From contig CAJBBX010000028.1 of the NCBI GenBank assembly GCA_903951425.1, positions 1-64,000 on the forward strand: DNA of 64,000 nucleotides, written 5' to 3'. Below, one piece after another: positions 36,201 through 46,601 of this stretch (within the stretch, counting starts at the first letter, position 1; each line of letters begins with the position of its first letter). This DNA is from an uncultured Chthonomonas sp. (GTDB lineage: Bacteria > Armatimonadota > Chthonomonadetes > Chthonomonadales > CAJBBX01). The notes below the pieces were generated by a model. The model made no database searches, had not been told where the DNA came from, and saw nothing but the letters and a program-made list of their open reading frames with translations. A program made the translations under genes and the position numbers.

Positions 36201-36904
36201 CCGGATGGGTGAGCCATGATGCCCGCCAGGTAAAGACGCCCGCCTACTCGTTCAACCTGAGCAACGGTTCGCCGTCGGCGCTGCAGGTGGCAGGCGTGGT
36301 CGACGGTCCGGTGAAGGCCTCGGTCGTATACTCCTCGGCCAAAACTGGCTGGGTGACCGAGTCAGGCGCGACCCGGGAGCGGCGCATCCTCTCGGCGGGC
36401 CCTGTGAGGGCGTTGGTCCTGGTGAGGCGCTCTATGGACGGCGGCGCCCGGTACCGCAAGCTGTACACGATCTACCGTTCCGGCTACGATGTCTCCGTGG
36501 CCACGAACCACGATGCGTGTATCCCGGATCGGTCCTACTACTTGCAGTCCGGCAAGTTCACCGACTCAGGCGGCGTCCAAGCACAAATCGATGGCTCGGG
36601 AGACGATGAGGGGGTCAGTGGGCGCACGCGGCGCCCGGCCTGGTACCACGTCGCCGGGAGCGGCTGGAGCGAGGCCGCCCTAGCGCTTGGGCCTGTGTCG
36701 GACATTAGCTATTGGGACTCGTTGGCCCGTGGAGGCCTGGGGTTCGGCCCCGCCGGTGTGCCGGAGCACCACGTTCGGTATGTGTTCGCCTCGCGGACGA
36801 CGGACGCCGAGTGGGCCGCCGGCCTTGCGGCCGAGGCCGCGAAGCCGCCGACTGTGACGATCACGCAAGCACCGCGCCGCGCCGACGGCGGCAGGATTAG
36901 ATGA
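33281..36904 (+). CDS. Large secreted glycoside-hydrolase-like protein (GH101/GH129-related)
   Basis: The 1207-residue protein has a signal peptide (about 1-28, ending AVAVAVP). A beta-rich N-terminal domain follows (about 30-240), then a barrel-like region from about 250 to 560 with FIDVTTAEALYECYDP near 404-419 and VVGGEHGIWWG near 444-454. The aspartate and glutamate there are candidate nucleophile and acid/base by analogy with GH101/GH129-type enzymes. Residues about 775-870 resemble a CARDB-like cell-surface module (VVTNRGAGSAGRITVRWYA and NSLTRSVLVAP). No carbohydrate-binding specificity can be read. It precedes a GH38-like gene and may share an operon with it. Confidence 0.65.
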   Translation: MVRGWLRTVALPGLTAGLAVCAAAVAVAVPTIENKALRVTLDADAGNLTVLDKRCGALWRQASLEGLAPKFTSVTSSRNAIGFRLECGWSADATVGYDCRLRLVGDEPDLRLTAAAAPDLAMPGNSRFLAGFALEKGDMALAVADYSNGHLYPMDAEGIPCGWLDGDRLDLPVLGICDLATGAACAMILETPEDAIVETRIRAVGSRRLQVPSLQFRPVMGAFGYPRSLLFRFAPKGGYVAVAKAYRSYAGQRGLLATLASKAKRNPNVAKLFGAPDVWGDASEAFASAAHALGVRKMLIHGRSDAAGMRRINALGYVTSEYDNYTDVLPSGPGVPVDSSHDRVPESVTLRSDGTRMPAWLTFDKKTQYMKRCPALWTAAASSVIPDVLKRHPYLGRFIDVTTAEALYECYDPAHRIDRRGKQKAGADLLDYVRSRGLVVGGEHGIWWGVPHQDYIEGMMSSYQFSWPAGHLIHPKTKHDGFTDPWGGKTPSWSEYATRGIGHETRIPLWELVFHDCVVSTWYWGDATDWLLEAAPETLPRKDLFNIVYGTMPMLWADAAGSWLRDRPAFLRTCRTTCKVHEAVATSELVSHTWLTPDRSVQRSGFANGVVATGNFGPEPCTVAQSGRRWLLPENGYVVSGPGIQASNVLEGGQAVLRVRQGEFRWVSRGSDGWVSFADGPGRRRILLEGRPLGPGAFDLAAAGVPTGSRCLIYSVDAQGARVRLAAATGPGQRAPKLAWPGSYEVLTGERARGSDLAVAAASGSAATATQGAPLMDRVVVTNRGAGSAGRITVRWYADAPVPERLLCSRVVPMGSSSRVEVRCPVPTDRVAGAVGLVVSVTSGAPDLGPADNSLTRSVLVAPRLDPARLRMEVEAASGNLARTDAVLLLPMPGFAGEPATLDVREILPGGASPRPVPAQFDPAGQDAEARAAFPAATLCFVAPGEWPAGARRRFAVTWSDRSAVRQKVLAPWSGWVSHDARQVKTPAYSFNLSNGSPSALQVAGVVDGPVKASVVYSSAKTGWVTESGATRERRILSAGPVRALVLVRRSMDGGARYRKLYTIYRSGYDVSVATNHDACIPDRSYYLQSGKFTDSGGVQAQIDGSGDDEGVSGRTRRPAWYHVAGSGWSEAALALGPVSDISYWDSLARGGLGFGPAGVPEHHVRYVFASRTTDAEWAAGLAAEAAKPPTVTITQAPRRADGGRIR

Positions 36905-36927
36905 TGGACGCAACAGGGAGAAGCATT

Positions 36928-39900
36928 GTGAAGAGAGCGCTGATTGCCGCGTTGTGCGTGTTCGCCGCCCTGCCGGCGGCCCACGCCGACGTGCTGTTCG
37001 CCATCGGCAAGCCCGACGGCGATTTCCGGGACCTCGCGGCCGCGGGCGACTACAAGCAGGTGGCGGCCGCGGTCGGCCAGGGGGTGACCTACACCGTGGG
37101 GCAGTCGGTGGCCGAGCGTGACTGGCCCTACATCCATCCCGGCCCCGTCGATAACTGGGCGGGCGGCCGCGAGTACCCGTACCGCATCCGCTTCAACCTG
37201 GCTACCGTGCCGAAGGGCGTCTGCCGCCTGAGCATCAAGGCCCTCTGCGCCCACTACGGCTCACCGCCGCTGGTGGTCGTGGACGTGAACGGGAAGGCCT
37301 CCTATCGCTACCGGACGCCGGCGGGCACCACCGATGCCGCGCTGACCGACCCGAAGGCGGGGCGCCCGTTCGATCTGCCGATCCTGATCCCGTCCGATCG
37401 CTTCGCAGCCGGCGCCAACACGATCACGCTCAGCATTCCGCAGGGAAGCTGGATGGTGTACGACTCCGTGACGCTGGAGGACGGTGTCGCCGCACCCACG
37501 ACGCCCCAGGTTTCCGCCCTCTCGGCCGTGGGCACCATGCTCTACAAGAAGGACGGCGCCAAGGCCAAGCAGGTCCTGCGCGTTCAGTTCAACAACAGTG
37601 GCGTCGAGGGTCTCATCGATCTGGCCATTCCGGAGCTGGGCGTGCGGCGCTCGCTCCGCGCCAGCCAGCCGGGCGAGTGCCTGGTGGATTTACTGGTTGA
37701 GCCGGTACTCAAGCCCACCAAGGTCACCGTGACGGCCACCGCCGCGGGTTCGACCGCAAGGGCCGAGACCGATCTGAAGCCTGCCCGCAAGTGGCGCATC
37801 TTCGTGGCGCCTTCGGTCCACACCGACATCGGCTACACCGATCTGCAGCCCAAGGTCTTCGACCGCCACCGCGACAACCTGGGCAAGGCGCTGGACGCTG
37901 CCCGCTCAGACCCAAACTTCGGCTGGAACCTCGAGGTGGGTTACCAGCTTGACCTCTGGCGACGCACACGCCCCGGCAGATCCGAGGAGCTACTGGACCT
38001 GATGCGCAAGGGCCGCTTCGGTATCCAGGGGCTCTACCTGAACATGCTCACGGGCATCTGCTCCGGAGAGGAGCTCGTTCGAGCTCTGACCTTGTCGGCC
38101 CGTGCCGGACTCGAGGCGGGCTTCCCAACGACGATGGCCAACGTGACGGACGTGCCCACCGTGGTCGGCACCATGCCCACGTTGCTGGCCAACGCGGGCT
38201 ACCGCTACTGGGCCGAGGGGATCAATGAGGACCGCGGTCCTGTCTTCCGCTATGCCGATGCCCGGCAGCGGCAGGCCCCGTTCTGGTGGGAAGGACCCGA
38301 CGGCAGCCGTGTGCTGGCTCTCTTCGCCGGCGGCTACGCCCAGGCGGCCGGGCTCGGCCTGCAGTCCAGCGTCGATGACCTGGCCGCTCGGCTGGCCGGT
38401 TGGCTCCCCGGTTTCGATCGGCCGGACTACGTGGGCGACTGCATCCTGGTCTACGGCGGCGTCAGCGACAACGCGCCCATCGAGGTGCAGATATCCAGGA
38501 CTGCGGCGGAATGGAACGCGCAGTACGCCTACCCGCAGATCATCATTGGCCGCACCGACCAGTTCTTCGCCACCGTGGAGAAGGAGTTCGGGAAGCGCCT
38601 GCCTGTGTTCCGGGGAGACATGGGCGTCTACTGGGAGGACGGCGCGGGCTCGTCGGCCTTCGAGACGGCCCTGACGCGGTATGCGCGAACGCGCCTCCAG
38701 GCGGCGGAGATGCGGTCTGCGTTGAACCGCGCGGCCGGTCGCGGTGAGTTCGCCGACGAGGCCGTAGCCCAGGCCTGGGAGAATGTGCTCTTCTTCGATG
38801 AGCATACGTGGGGCGCCCACTGCAGCATATCACAACCCGAAATCCCGTTCACGCTCGACCAGTGGCGCATCAAGCGGCAGTTCGCGGTGGATGCCGCCGC
38901 GCAGTCCGACAAGCTGTATGACGCCAATCTCGGCACGCCGGCTTCCGGTGCGCGGCAGGTGGCCGTGCGCAATACGGTGGGATGGAAGCGAAGCATGGTC
39001 GCATCGGTGGCGTTGCCTTCCGGGTGGCAGTCGGCAGTGGTCCGCGCCTTGCCCTCCGGCCGCGTGTCCGCGTCGCAGGTCTCCGGCGGCAGGGTCCACT
39101 TTGTGGCGACCGGCGTTCCGTCGCTGGGCTCCTCGCGATTCGAGATCGCACCCGGATCGGCAACCCGACCTGCGGCGGAACTGCTGCGTCAGGTCGAGGG
39201 GGGCGCATGGGCTGCGGGCGGTGTACGCTTTGCCATAGACGCCGCCACCGGCGCTATCGCGAGCCTTCGTACGGGCGCATCGAAGCGCGAGTGGGTCCGC
39301 TCCGGATCCGCGTACAAGCTGAACCAGTACGTCTACGTGCTCGGCGGCGGCAACGACAGCGGCATGGTGCATCCGTTCCTGCCCAAGCCCAGGCTGGACG
39401 TCAGCACCCACGCCGCGAGCACTGCGCGCGTCGTGGAGAACGGCCCCATACGCGGTGTGCTCTGCGTTGAGCGGACGGGCGGCGGCGTCGACGGGGTGAC
39501 GACCTACATCACGGTGGATGCACTGGGCGGCTTCCGGCTGACCAACGTGCTGCACAAGACGGCCACCTACACCAAGGAGGCCGGGTATTTCGCGTTCCCC
39601 TTCAACGTGGGCGCCGGCGGGCCAGTGCGCTCGTTCATCGACCTGCCGTACGGCATCGTCGAGGCCGAGAACGGACAGATGGCAGGCGCCTGCCGCGAGT
39701 GGTACTCGGCGGTGAGCTTCGCCGCCTCAACGGACGGCAAGGCGACGGCTTGCGTCTCCACGTCCGGCGCCCCGCTGATGACCCTGAACGACGTCTGGCG
39801 CGGCGATTGGCGCGGCAGCATCGCCCCGCTGACGGGAGATATCCTCAGCTACGCCTTCAACAACTACTGGCACACCAACTACAAGGCGAGCCAGGAGGGC

Positions 39901-40329
39901 GACCTGGTGCTGGAGTACGGCCTATCGCTGACCGACGGCGGGTTCGACCCGACCGCAGCCACGCGCTTCGGCTGGGAGCGTCTCGCCTCGGCGCCCGATC
40001 CGAGGGTGACCGTCGATACCTTGCCCGGTGGCGATGCAGGTGGTGTCGCGGCCGGGTCTCCGGTACCAGAGCCGCGCGTGGAGGTCTCAGGCGCGGCGCT
40101 GCTGGGCGGCGTGACGTGGCAGGACGGCGGCCTCTCCGTGCGGTTGTTCAACCCATCGGGCCGGCCTGTGGTGGCCCGGGTGAGCGTACCGGGCCTCGCC
40201 GTCGCATCGGCGAGGAAGACGGATCTGGCGGGACGCCCGAATGGCGCGCTGACGCTCGAGGGCGGGGTCGTCCGTTGTTCAGTCCCTGCCCGAGGACTGG
40301 CCACTGTGGCGCTGACGCCGCAGCGCTGA
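36928..40329 (+). CDS. Secreted GH38-like alpha-mannosidase family protein
   Basis: The 1133-residue protein starts at GTG 36928, 7 bases after GGGAG, giving the signal peptide MKRALIAALCVFAALPAAHA. An upstream in-frame ATG at 36901 overlaps the previous stop by 4 bases but has no SD and adds nine polar residues. A carbohydrate-binding-like lyase domain (about 25-185) precedes the GH38-type barrel. The barrel has APSVHTDIGYTD near 296 (zinc His/Asp), MANVTDVPTVVGTMP (candidate nucleophile Asp) and LFFDEHTWGAHC. A large beta-sandwich C-terminus follows. It probably removes alpha-linked sugars outside the cytoplasm; the linkage is unknown. Confidence 0.78.
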   Translation: MKRALIAALCVFAALPAAHADVLFAIGKPDGDFRDLAAAGDYKQVAAAVGQGVTYTVGQSVAERDWPYIHPGPVDNWAGGREYPYRIRFNLATVPKGVCRLSIKALCAHYGSPPLVVVDVNGKASYRYRTPAGTTDAALTDPKAGRPFDLPILIPSDRFAAGANTITLSIPQGSWMVYDSVTLEDGVAAPTTPQVSALSAVGTMLYKKDGAKAKQVLRVQFNNSGVEGLIDLAIPELGVRRSLRASQPGECLVDLLVEPVLKPTKVTVTATAAGSTARAETDLKPARKWRIFVAPSVHTDIGYTDLQPKVFDRHRDNLGKALDAARSDPNFGWNLEVGYQLDLWRRTRPGRSEELLDLMRKGRFGIQGLYLNMLTGICSGEELVRALTLSARAGLEAGFPTTMANVTDVPTVVGTMPTLLANAGYRYWAEGINEDRGPVFRYADARQRQAPFWWEGPDGSRVLALFAGGYAQAAGLGLQSSVDDLAARLAGWLPGFDRPDYVGDCILVYGGVSDNAPIEVQISRTAAEWNAQYAYPQIIIGRTDQFFATVEKEFGKRLPVFRGDMGVYWEDGAGSSAFETALTRYARTRLQAAEMRSALNRAAGRGEFADEAVAQAWENVLFFDEHTWGAHCSISQPEIPFTLDQWRIKRQFAVDAAAQSDKLYDANLGTPASGARQVAVRNTVGWKRSMVASVALPSGWQSAVVRALPSGRVSASQVSGGRVHFVATGVPSLGSSRFEIAPGSATRPAAELLRQVEGGAWAAGGVRFAIDAATGAIASLRTGASKREWVRSGSAYKLNQYVYVLGGGNDSGMVHPFLPKPRLDVSTHAASTARVVENGPIRGVLCVERTGGGVDGVTTYITVDALGGFRLTNVLHKTATYTKEAGYFAFPFNVGAGGPVRSFIDLPYGIVEAENGQMAGACREWYSAVSFAASTDGKATACVSTSGAPLMTLNDVWRGDWRGSIAPLTGDILSYAFNNYWHTNYKASQEGDLVLEYGLSLTDGGFDPTAATRFGWERLASAPDPRVTVDTLPGGDAGGVAAGSPVPEPRVEVSGAALLGGVTWQDGGLSVRLFNPSGRPVVARVSVPGLAVASARKTDLAGRPNGALTLEGGVVRCSVPARGLATVALTPQR

Positions 40330-40334
40330 CATGC

Positions 40335-40369
40335 GCCGAGGGCCGCCCCGCGATGGGGTGGCCCTCGGC
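40335..40369. terminator. Bidirectional terminator between GH38-like and DUF4097 genes
   Basis: GCCGAGGGCC (40335-40344) pairs perfectly with GGCCCTCGGC (40360-40369), and the inner bases GCCCC/GGGGT extend the stem. It lies 5 bases after the plus-strand stop and 23 bases after the opposing gene's stop. There is no T run, so termination may be of the GC-stem type. Confidence 0.65.
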
Positions 40370-40392
40370 CGCACGGCTTGTCTGATCTGACC

Positions 40393-41886
40393 CTAGAGCG
40401 GGTCGGAGAGGTCGTGCGGCGTGATGTGTATGTCGCCGCTCAGCGTCTGGATCGCCACGGTGCCGGCTCCGGTTCCGACGTATCCCGTCAGCAGGGAGTC
40501 AGACCGCTTCTCGTCGGCGACGGCCAAGTCGCAGGCCATATCGCCTGACTGCGTGGTCAGGGTCAACCGGAAGTTGCTCTCGGTTGGCACGGCCAGCGAC
40601 ACGTCGCCGGAGACCGTGGTGAACGAGACGGTGCCGTTGATCGCGGCTCCGGCCTCAACGCGGATATCGCCCGAGACTGTCTGCGCCTGCAGCGTCGCGC
40701 CGCCGATGTGCCTGCCCTCGATATCGCCGGAGACCACCTTCAGCGAGACCGCTCCGTTGGCCTGGACCACGCGCACATCACCCGACACGGACTCCACCGC
40801 CACATCCACCGGCGCCTGCAGCCCGGCTCGCGTCAGTGAGACGTCGCCGGAGACGGACTTGGCCGCCACGCGGCCGCCCTCGGCCTCGGTGATCTTCACA
40901 TCGCCGCTCACCGCATCGATCGCGACCCCGTGTGCCAGGTTGGTGGCGATGATGTCGCCGCTCTTGGAGGCGGCCTTCATGGCTCCCCGGACGGCCTGTG
41001 CGGTGACGGCGCCGCTAACCGTCTCCACGGCTACCTCACCGCCGATTTCCGCCACATGGACCGCTCCGCTGCTGGTATGGACGTCCACCTGGCCCTCCAG
41101 CCCAGTAACGTTGACGGCCCCGAATGCTGTGGCGACGCGGGCGCGGCTGTCGGCAGGCGTCTTCAGGGTCAGATGCACCACACCGTCGCGCCATGCGGGT
41201 TGGGTGGCGACGCGGACCTCCAGGCGGCCCGGCGTAGCGGCTCCCGCGGCGTCGGTACCGGCCTCAAGCGAGTAGGTCTCGGCCTTGGCCTCCGCCAGCC
41301 GGGCTTCAGCCTCGGCCTGGGTTGGCGCCCAGCACTCGGTGGTGATGGTGAGCTCGTGGCCGCCGTCCGATGGGACGATCGTCACATCGCCGAACGGGTT
41401 GTCGACCTGGACCACGGCGCCGTCGGCCAGTGCGAAGGTTTCGGTGGTTGTCTGCGTGGCCGTGGGCCAGCCCAGCGGGTTCTGGGGCGCCTCGTCGTCC
41501 TCGGCCTCCCACATGCGCTGCCATGAGCGCATTCGCTCCTGGAACTTGCGCCCGCCGACGCCGACCTCCTTGAGGATCTTGTCGGGGTCGATCTTTCGGA
41601 CGGCGTCAGTGATCTGCTTGCCCAGGTTCCCCAGGTCCAGCGGGAACCCGGACTTGTTGGCCCAGCGGAAATCGAACTGCTTACTGCCTGTGGGTTCGGC
41701 GTTCGGTTCCGGCGGCTCCGGCGGCTCTGGTGGCTTGGGCGGCGCGGTGGGGCGCGGCGGTGTGCCGGGCGAGGCTGCTCCCGGGGTTCTCTGGCCGACC
41801 GAGGCAATCAGCGCCTCAGCGTCCTTGGCCGTAATCTTGCCTTCCTCCAGCATTCGGAGGATCAGGCCGATATGCTCATCTGCCAT
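40393..41886 (-). CDS. DUF4097-family beta-helix protein with SHOCT-like N-terminus
   Basis: The 497-residue product starts MADEHIGLILRMLEEGKITAKDAEALIAS, a short helical module like that of SHOCT or DUF2089-linked proteins. A Pro-rich linker (about 35-65) follows, then from about residue 145 a right-handed beta-helix of DUF4097 type. The helix is built of repeats around VSGDV, SGAV or SGDI spaced by 18-25 residues, about ten turns. No signal peptide is seen, so it is probably cytoplasmic or membrane-associated. In other bacteria DUF4097 genes pair with regulators similar to the next upstream gene. The function is unknown. Confidence 0.82.
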   Translation of the reverse strand: MADEHIGLILRMLEEGKITAKDAEALIASVGQRTPGAASPGTPPRPTAPPKPPEPPEPPEPNAEPTGSKQFDFRWANKSGFPLDLGNLGKQITDAVRKIDPDKILKEVGVGGRKFQERMRSWQRMWEAEDDEAPQNPLGWPTATQTTTETFALADGAVVQVDNPFGDVTIVPSDGGHELTITTECWAPTQAEAEARLAEAKAETYSLEAGTDAAGAATPGRLEVRVATQPAWRDGVVHLTLKTPADSRARVATAFGAVNVTGLEGQVDVHTSSGAVHVAEIGGEVAVETVSGAVTAQAVRGAMKAASKSGDIIATNLAHGVAIDAVSGDVKITEAEGGRVAAKSVSGDVSLTRAGLQAPVDVAVESVSGDVRVVQANGAVSLKVVSGDIEGRHIGGATLQAQTVSGDIRVEAGAAINGTVSFTTVSGDVSLAVPTESNFRLTLTTQSGDMACDLAVADEKRSDSLLTGYVGTGAGTVAIQTLSGDIHITPHDLSDPL

Positions 41887-41931
41887 GGCTCATCTCCTTG
41901 CGGGCATCCCTATTGCCCGTTGAGGCGGCTC

Positions 41932-43241
<1,310 letters not shown>

Positions 43242-43274
43242 TGGGCCCGCGCAGCGCTCTGGAGGAGGGGTGAG

Positions 43275-44249
43275 ATGGCTCTTCGCCACCTGTTGAGCAT
43301 CGAGGAGGCCGAGACCGCCGACCTGCGGCTCATCATGGAGACCGCTCGGTCGTTCCAGGATGTCATCGGACGCCCCGTAAAGAAGGTGCCCGCCCTGCGC
43401 GGCAGGACCGTGGTGACGCTTTTCTATGAGGCCTCCACGCGCACGCGGACATCCTTCGAACTGGCGGCCAAGTACCTGAGCGCCGACGCGGTGAACATCG
43501 CCGTGGCGCAGTCGTCGGTCACCAAGGGTGAATCGCTCAAGGACACCGTGCGCACGCTGGAGGCCGTCACAGCTGACTGCGTAGTGATGCGGCACTCCAG
43601 TTCCGGCGCACCCCACCTGGCCGCAGGCATGCTCGGCATCCCGGTTATCAACGCCGGCGACGGTCGCCATGAGCATCCGACGCAGGCCCTGCTGGACGCG
43701 GTCACCATTTGGGATGCCTGGGCGCCCGGGCTGGGCAAGAGGGTCGGCGTCGATGCGCCCGACTTCACGGGCCTGCGCGTCGCCGTCGTCGGCGATGTGG
43801 CTCACAGCCGCGTGGCGCGCTCCAACGCCTGGCTGCTGACCCGCCTGGGCGCCGAGGTCCGGTTCGTCGGCCCCGCCACGCTGATGCCTGCTGACGCCTC
43901 GCTGCTGCCCGCCACAGTCCACTCCGACCTGAGGTCCGGCATCGACGGCGCGCATGTCGTCATGGTGCTGCGGCTCCAGACTGAGCGGCAGGAGGCGGGA
44001 CTGCTGCCCACCGCGCGCGAGTACTCTCGCATCTGGGGCGTGAACCGATCCTCGCTGGCCGCGGCGCACCCCGACGCGCTGGTGATGCACCCCGGTCCCA
44101 TGAACCGCGGCGTGGAGATTGCGCCGGAGGTTGCCGATGGCCTGGCGGGTCACTCGTCGGCCATCGAGACGCAGGTGCGCAACGGGGTTGCGGTCCGCAT
44201 GGCCTGCCTCTACCTGCTCATGGGTAGCGCGGCGGGGGAGGTGCTCTGA
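43275..44249 (+). CDS. pyrB: Aspartate carbamoyltransferase catalytic subunit
   Basis: The 324-residue product joins carbamoyl phosphate and aspartate. The carbamoyl phosphate loop is FYEASTRTRTSFE at about 51-63, with HPTQALLD at about 135-142, VVGDVAHSRVARSN and the late MHPGPMNRGVE. No pyrI regulatory subunit is seen, and the size suits the class without one or with an active or inactive PyrC partner. It follows pyrR, and its TGA overlaps the ATG of the next gene by one base. Confidence 0.97.
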   Translation: MALRHLLSIEEAETADLRLIMETARSFQDVIGRPVKKVPALRGRTVVTLFYEASTRTRTSFELAAKYLSADAVNIAVAQSSVTKGESLKDTVRTLEAVTADCVVMRHSSSGAPHLAAGMLGIPVINAGDGRHEHPTQALLDAVTIWDAWAPGLGKRVGVDAPDFTGLRVAVVGDVAHSRVARSNAWLLTRLGAEVRFVGPATLMPADASLLPATVHSDLRSGIDGAHVVMVLRLQTERQEAGLLPTAREYSRIWGVNRSSLAAAHPDALVMHPGPMNRGVEIAPEVADGLAGHSSAIETQVRNGVAVRMACLYLLMGSAAGEVL

Positions 44250-45325
44250 TGCTTGTCACCGGTTCGTCCCATGGAGCGCGGGAGGATGTGGGCGTCAACG
44301 CCGTCCGAGATGTCGTCCAATCCGCCGTGACATCGGGCCTGGCGCGCTGCGCGGTCGTGGGCCTCACGGACAGCGACCACGATGTCTGGTCGGCGGTAGC
44401 GCCTGGCGCCGAGGCGGTCCGGCGTGACTCGATCTTCCTGGTCGCCTCCATCAGCAAGCCGATCACCGCGGTTGCTGTCATGCAGATGGTGGAGCGCGGG
44501 CAACTGCTCTTGGACCGGCCCGTAGCGTCGGTCCTGCCGGAGTTCGCGGCGGCAGGCAAGGGCGAAGTGACGCCCTGGCACCTGTTGACGCACACGTCGG
44601 GCTTGGACGAGACGCGGTGGGCTAACGGGCGCTTCGGTGCGGACCAGACGGTAGGCGACTGCTTCGCGGAGGCCTGCCGCGCGCCGCTCTTCTTCCGGCC
44701 GGGCTCCCAGTGCCGTTACTGCACGCTCAGTTTCACGGTGTTGGCCGAGATGGTTAGCCGCATCAGCGGCCGGCCCTTCGAGGAGACCCTTCACGACCAT
44801 GTGCTGGTCCCCGCCGGCATGCGCGACACCTCGTTCCGACCGGCTGAGCCGGCGCGGCGCGCTCCTGTCCATGGACTGGGAGACCAGGGCGCAGGCGACC
44901 GCCTCATGGCTCGCAAGATTCCCGGCGGCGGGCTCTGGTCCACGTTGGCCGACCTGCTTGCGTTCGGTCGTGTCTTCTTGCGCGATGGGCATGGAGATCG
45001 GGGGCATGTGCTTTCGCCGCCCTCTGTCCGCAACATGACCCGGCTGCACACCGAGGGGCTTTGCGCGGTCGCCGACGGGCGGCGCGACCGGTTCGACTAC
45101 GGCCTGGGTTGGGGCAAGCCCGGAGCCATGTCGGGACCGCCGGCGCATGCGTCGGCCTTCGGCCACGGCGGGGCCACGGGCACGCTGCTCTGGGTCGAAC
45201 CGAAGTGGGACTTCGCGTACGTATTCCTGACGAATGTCTGGGGCGCTTCGGATGAGGCGGCCCGGCGCGGCCTTGACGCGGCCTACGGGGCCGTGCGGGC
45301 CGACAGCGCGGCGGGGGAGGCCTGA
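44249..45325 (+). CDS. Serine hydrolase of the beta-lactamase class C / penicillin-binding family
   Basis: The 358-residue product has the S-x-x-K motif in LVASISKPITAVAVMQM (serine near residue 68) and HLLTHTSGLDETRW. The second motif position is CRYCTLSF, with a tyrosine but T instead of the usual N, and GHGGATGTLLW stands in the third-motif position. Members include esterases, D-aminopeptidases and true beta-lactamases. No signal peptide is visible, so a cytoplasmic esterase or peptidase is more likely than a cell-wall enzyme. It sits between pyrB and pyrC with one-base and 3-base junctions. Its role in pyrimidine synthesis, if any, is not evident. Confidence 0.85.
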   Translation: MLVTGSSHGAREDVGVNAVRDVVQSAVTSGLARCAVVGLTDSDHDVWSAVAPGAEAVRRDSIFLVASISKPITAVAVMQMVERGQLLLDRPVASVLPEFAAAGKGEVTPWHLLTHTSGLDETRWANGRFGADQTVGDCFAEACRAPLFFRPGSQCRYCTLSFTVLAEMVSRISGRPFEETLHDHVLVPAGMRDTSFRPAEPARRAPVHGLGDQGAGDRLMARKIPGGGLWSTLADLLAFGRVFLRDGHGDRGHVLSPPSVRNMTRLHTEGLCAVADGRRDRFDYGLGWGKPGAMSGPPAHASAFGHGGATGTLLWVEPKWDFAYVFLTNVWGASDEAARRGLDAAYGAVRADSAAGEA

Positions 45326-45328
45326 GCA

Positions 45329-46600
45329 ATGAGACTGGTACTGCGAGGCGGGCGCGTGGTGGACCCGGCCAACGGCATCGACCGGTTGGCTGACGTCGTC
45401 ATCGACGGCGACCGCATCGAGACCGTGGCTGAGCCGGGCATTGCCGCCGACGGCTGTGAGATTGACGTCGCCGGCAAGGTGGTTGCGCCGGGCTTCATCG
45501 ATCTGCACGTACACCTCCGCGAGCCTGGCTTTGAGTACAAGGAAGACGTCGAGTCGGGGACCAAGGCCGCCGCGGCCGGGGGCTTCACCGCCGTCTGCTG
45601 TATGCCCAACACGAACCCGGCCATCGATACACCCTCCGTTGTGACCGCGATCCTTGAGCGCGCCCGGCAGGTTGGCTCGTGCCGCGTCTATCCCGTAGCC
45701 GCCCTCACCCGAGGCATGGCCGGTGACCAGCTCAGCGAGATCGCCGACCTGCTTGCCGCCGGCGCCTGCGCGATCTCGGACGACGCGTACCCGATCCAGA
45801 ACTCCGAGACCATGCGGCGCGGCATGGAGTACATCGCCCAGTTCGGCGCGCTACTGATGACACACAACGAGGACAAGGCCCTCACGGTGGGCGGTGTCAT
45901 GTCCGAGGGCGCCCACTCCTCCGCCATGGGCGTGCCGGGCATTCCCGCAGCCTCGGAGGACGTGGCAACCTACCGCAATATCCGGCTTTCGGAACTGACC
46001 GGCTGCCGGCTCCATCTCTTGCACATCTCCACGGCGGGCACTGCCGGCCTGCTGGGTTGGGCCAAGGGCCGCGGCCTTGCCGTCACCGGCGAGACGGGAC
46101 CCCATTACTGGCGCCTCACGGATGCCGCCTGTCGGGGCTACTACTCCAACGCCAAGATGAACCCGCCGCTCCGCTCCGAGGCCGACCGCGTGGCCGTGAA
46201 GGAGGCCCTGGTCTCGGGGGTGATCGACGCCATCGCCACGGACCATGCGCCGCACGCGCCCTACGAGAAGGAGCGCGAGTTCGACAAGACGCCCTTCGGC
46301 ATCCTGGGCCTCGAGACGGCTTTCGGGATCGCCTACACCGATCTGGTGGCTTCGGGGTTGCTGACACTCAGTGAGCTGGTCTACAAGATGAGCGCGGCTC
46401 CCGCGGCCATCCTCGGTGTGCCCGGCGGCAGCTTGGCGCCTGGCGGACCCGCGGACGTCGTCGTGCTGGATACCGAGGCGCGGTGGACGGTGGAGCCCGA
46501 TCGGTTCCGCTCCAAGTCGCGCAACACGCCCTTCTCCGGCGCCGAGCTGCAGGGCAGGGCCTGCTTTACGGTGGTCGGCGGCCGCGTGGTGGAGGCCTGA
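45329..46600 (+). CDS. pyrC: Dihydroorotase
   Basis: The 423-residue product is a class I dihydroorotase. The zinc motif FIDLHVHLREPGFEYKED is at about 57-74, CCMPNTNPAID follows at about 91-101, and the later motifs are THNEDKAL, LHLLHIST, and ATDHAPHA with the catalytic aspartate. It converts carbamoyl aspartate to dihydroorotate. It starts 3 bases after the serine hydrolase, with GGGGGAGG before the ATG. In some bacteria class I PyrC forms a complex with PyrB, which would fit an operon arrangement. Confidence 0.96.
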   Translation: MRLVLRGGRVVDPANGIDRLADVVIDGDRIETVAEPGIAADGCEIDVAGKVVAPGFIDLHVHLREPGFEYKEDVESGTKAAAAGGFTAVCCMPNTNPAIDTPSVVTAILERARQVGSCRVYPVAALTRGMAGDQLSEIADLLAAGACAISDDAYPIQNSETMRRGMEYIAQFGALLMTHNEDKALTVGGVMSEGAHSSAMGVPGIPAASEDVATYRNIRLSELTGCRLHLLHISTAGTAGLLGWAKGRGLAVTGETGPHYWRLTDAACRGYYSNAKMNPPLRSEADRVAVKEALVSGVIDAIATDHAPHAPYEKEREFDKTPFGILGLETAFGIAYTDLVASGLLTLSELVYKMSAAPAAILGVPGGSLAPGGPADVVVLDTEARWTVEPDRFRSKSRNTPFSGAELQGRACFTVVGGRVVEA

Positions 46601-46601
46601 C

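Noticed and set aside
36901-36927. ATG 36901 as start of the GH38-like gene
   Set aside because: It overlaps the preceding stop in the ATGA manner but has no ribosome site and puts polar residues before the signal peptide. GTG 36928 has GGGAG and a clean signal sequence.
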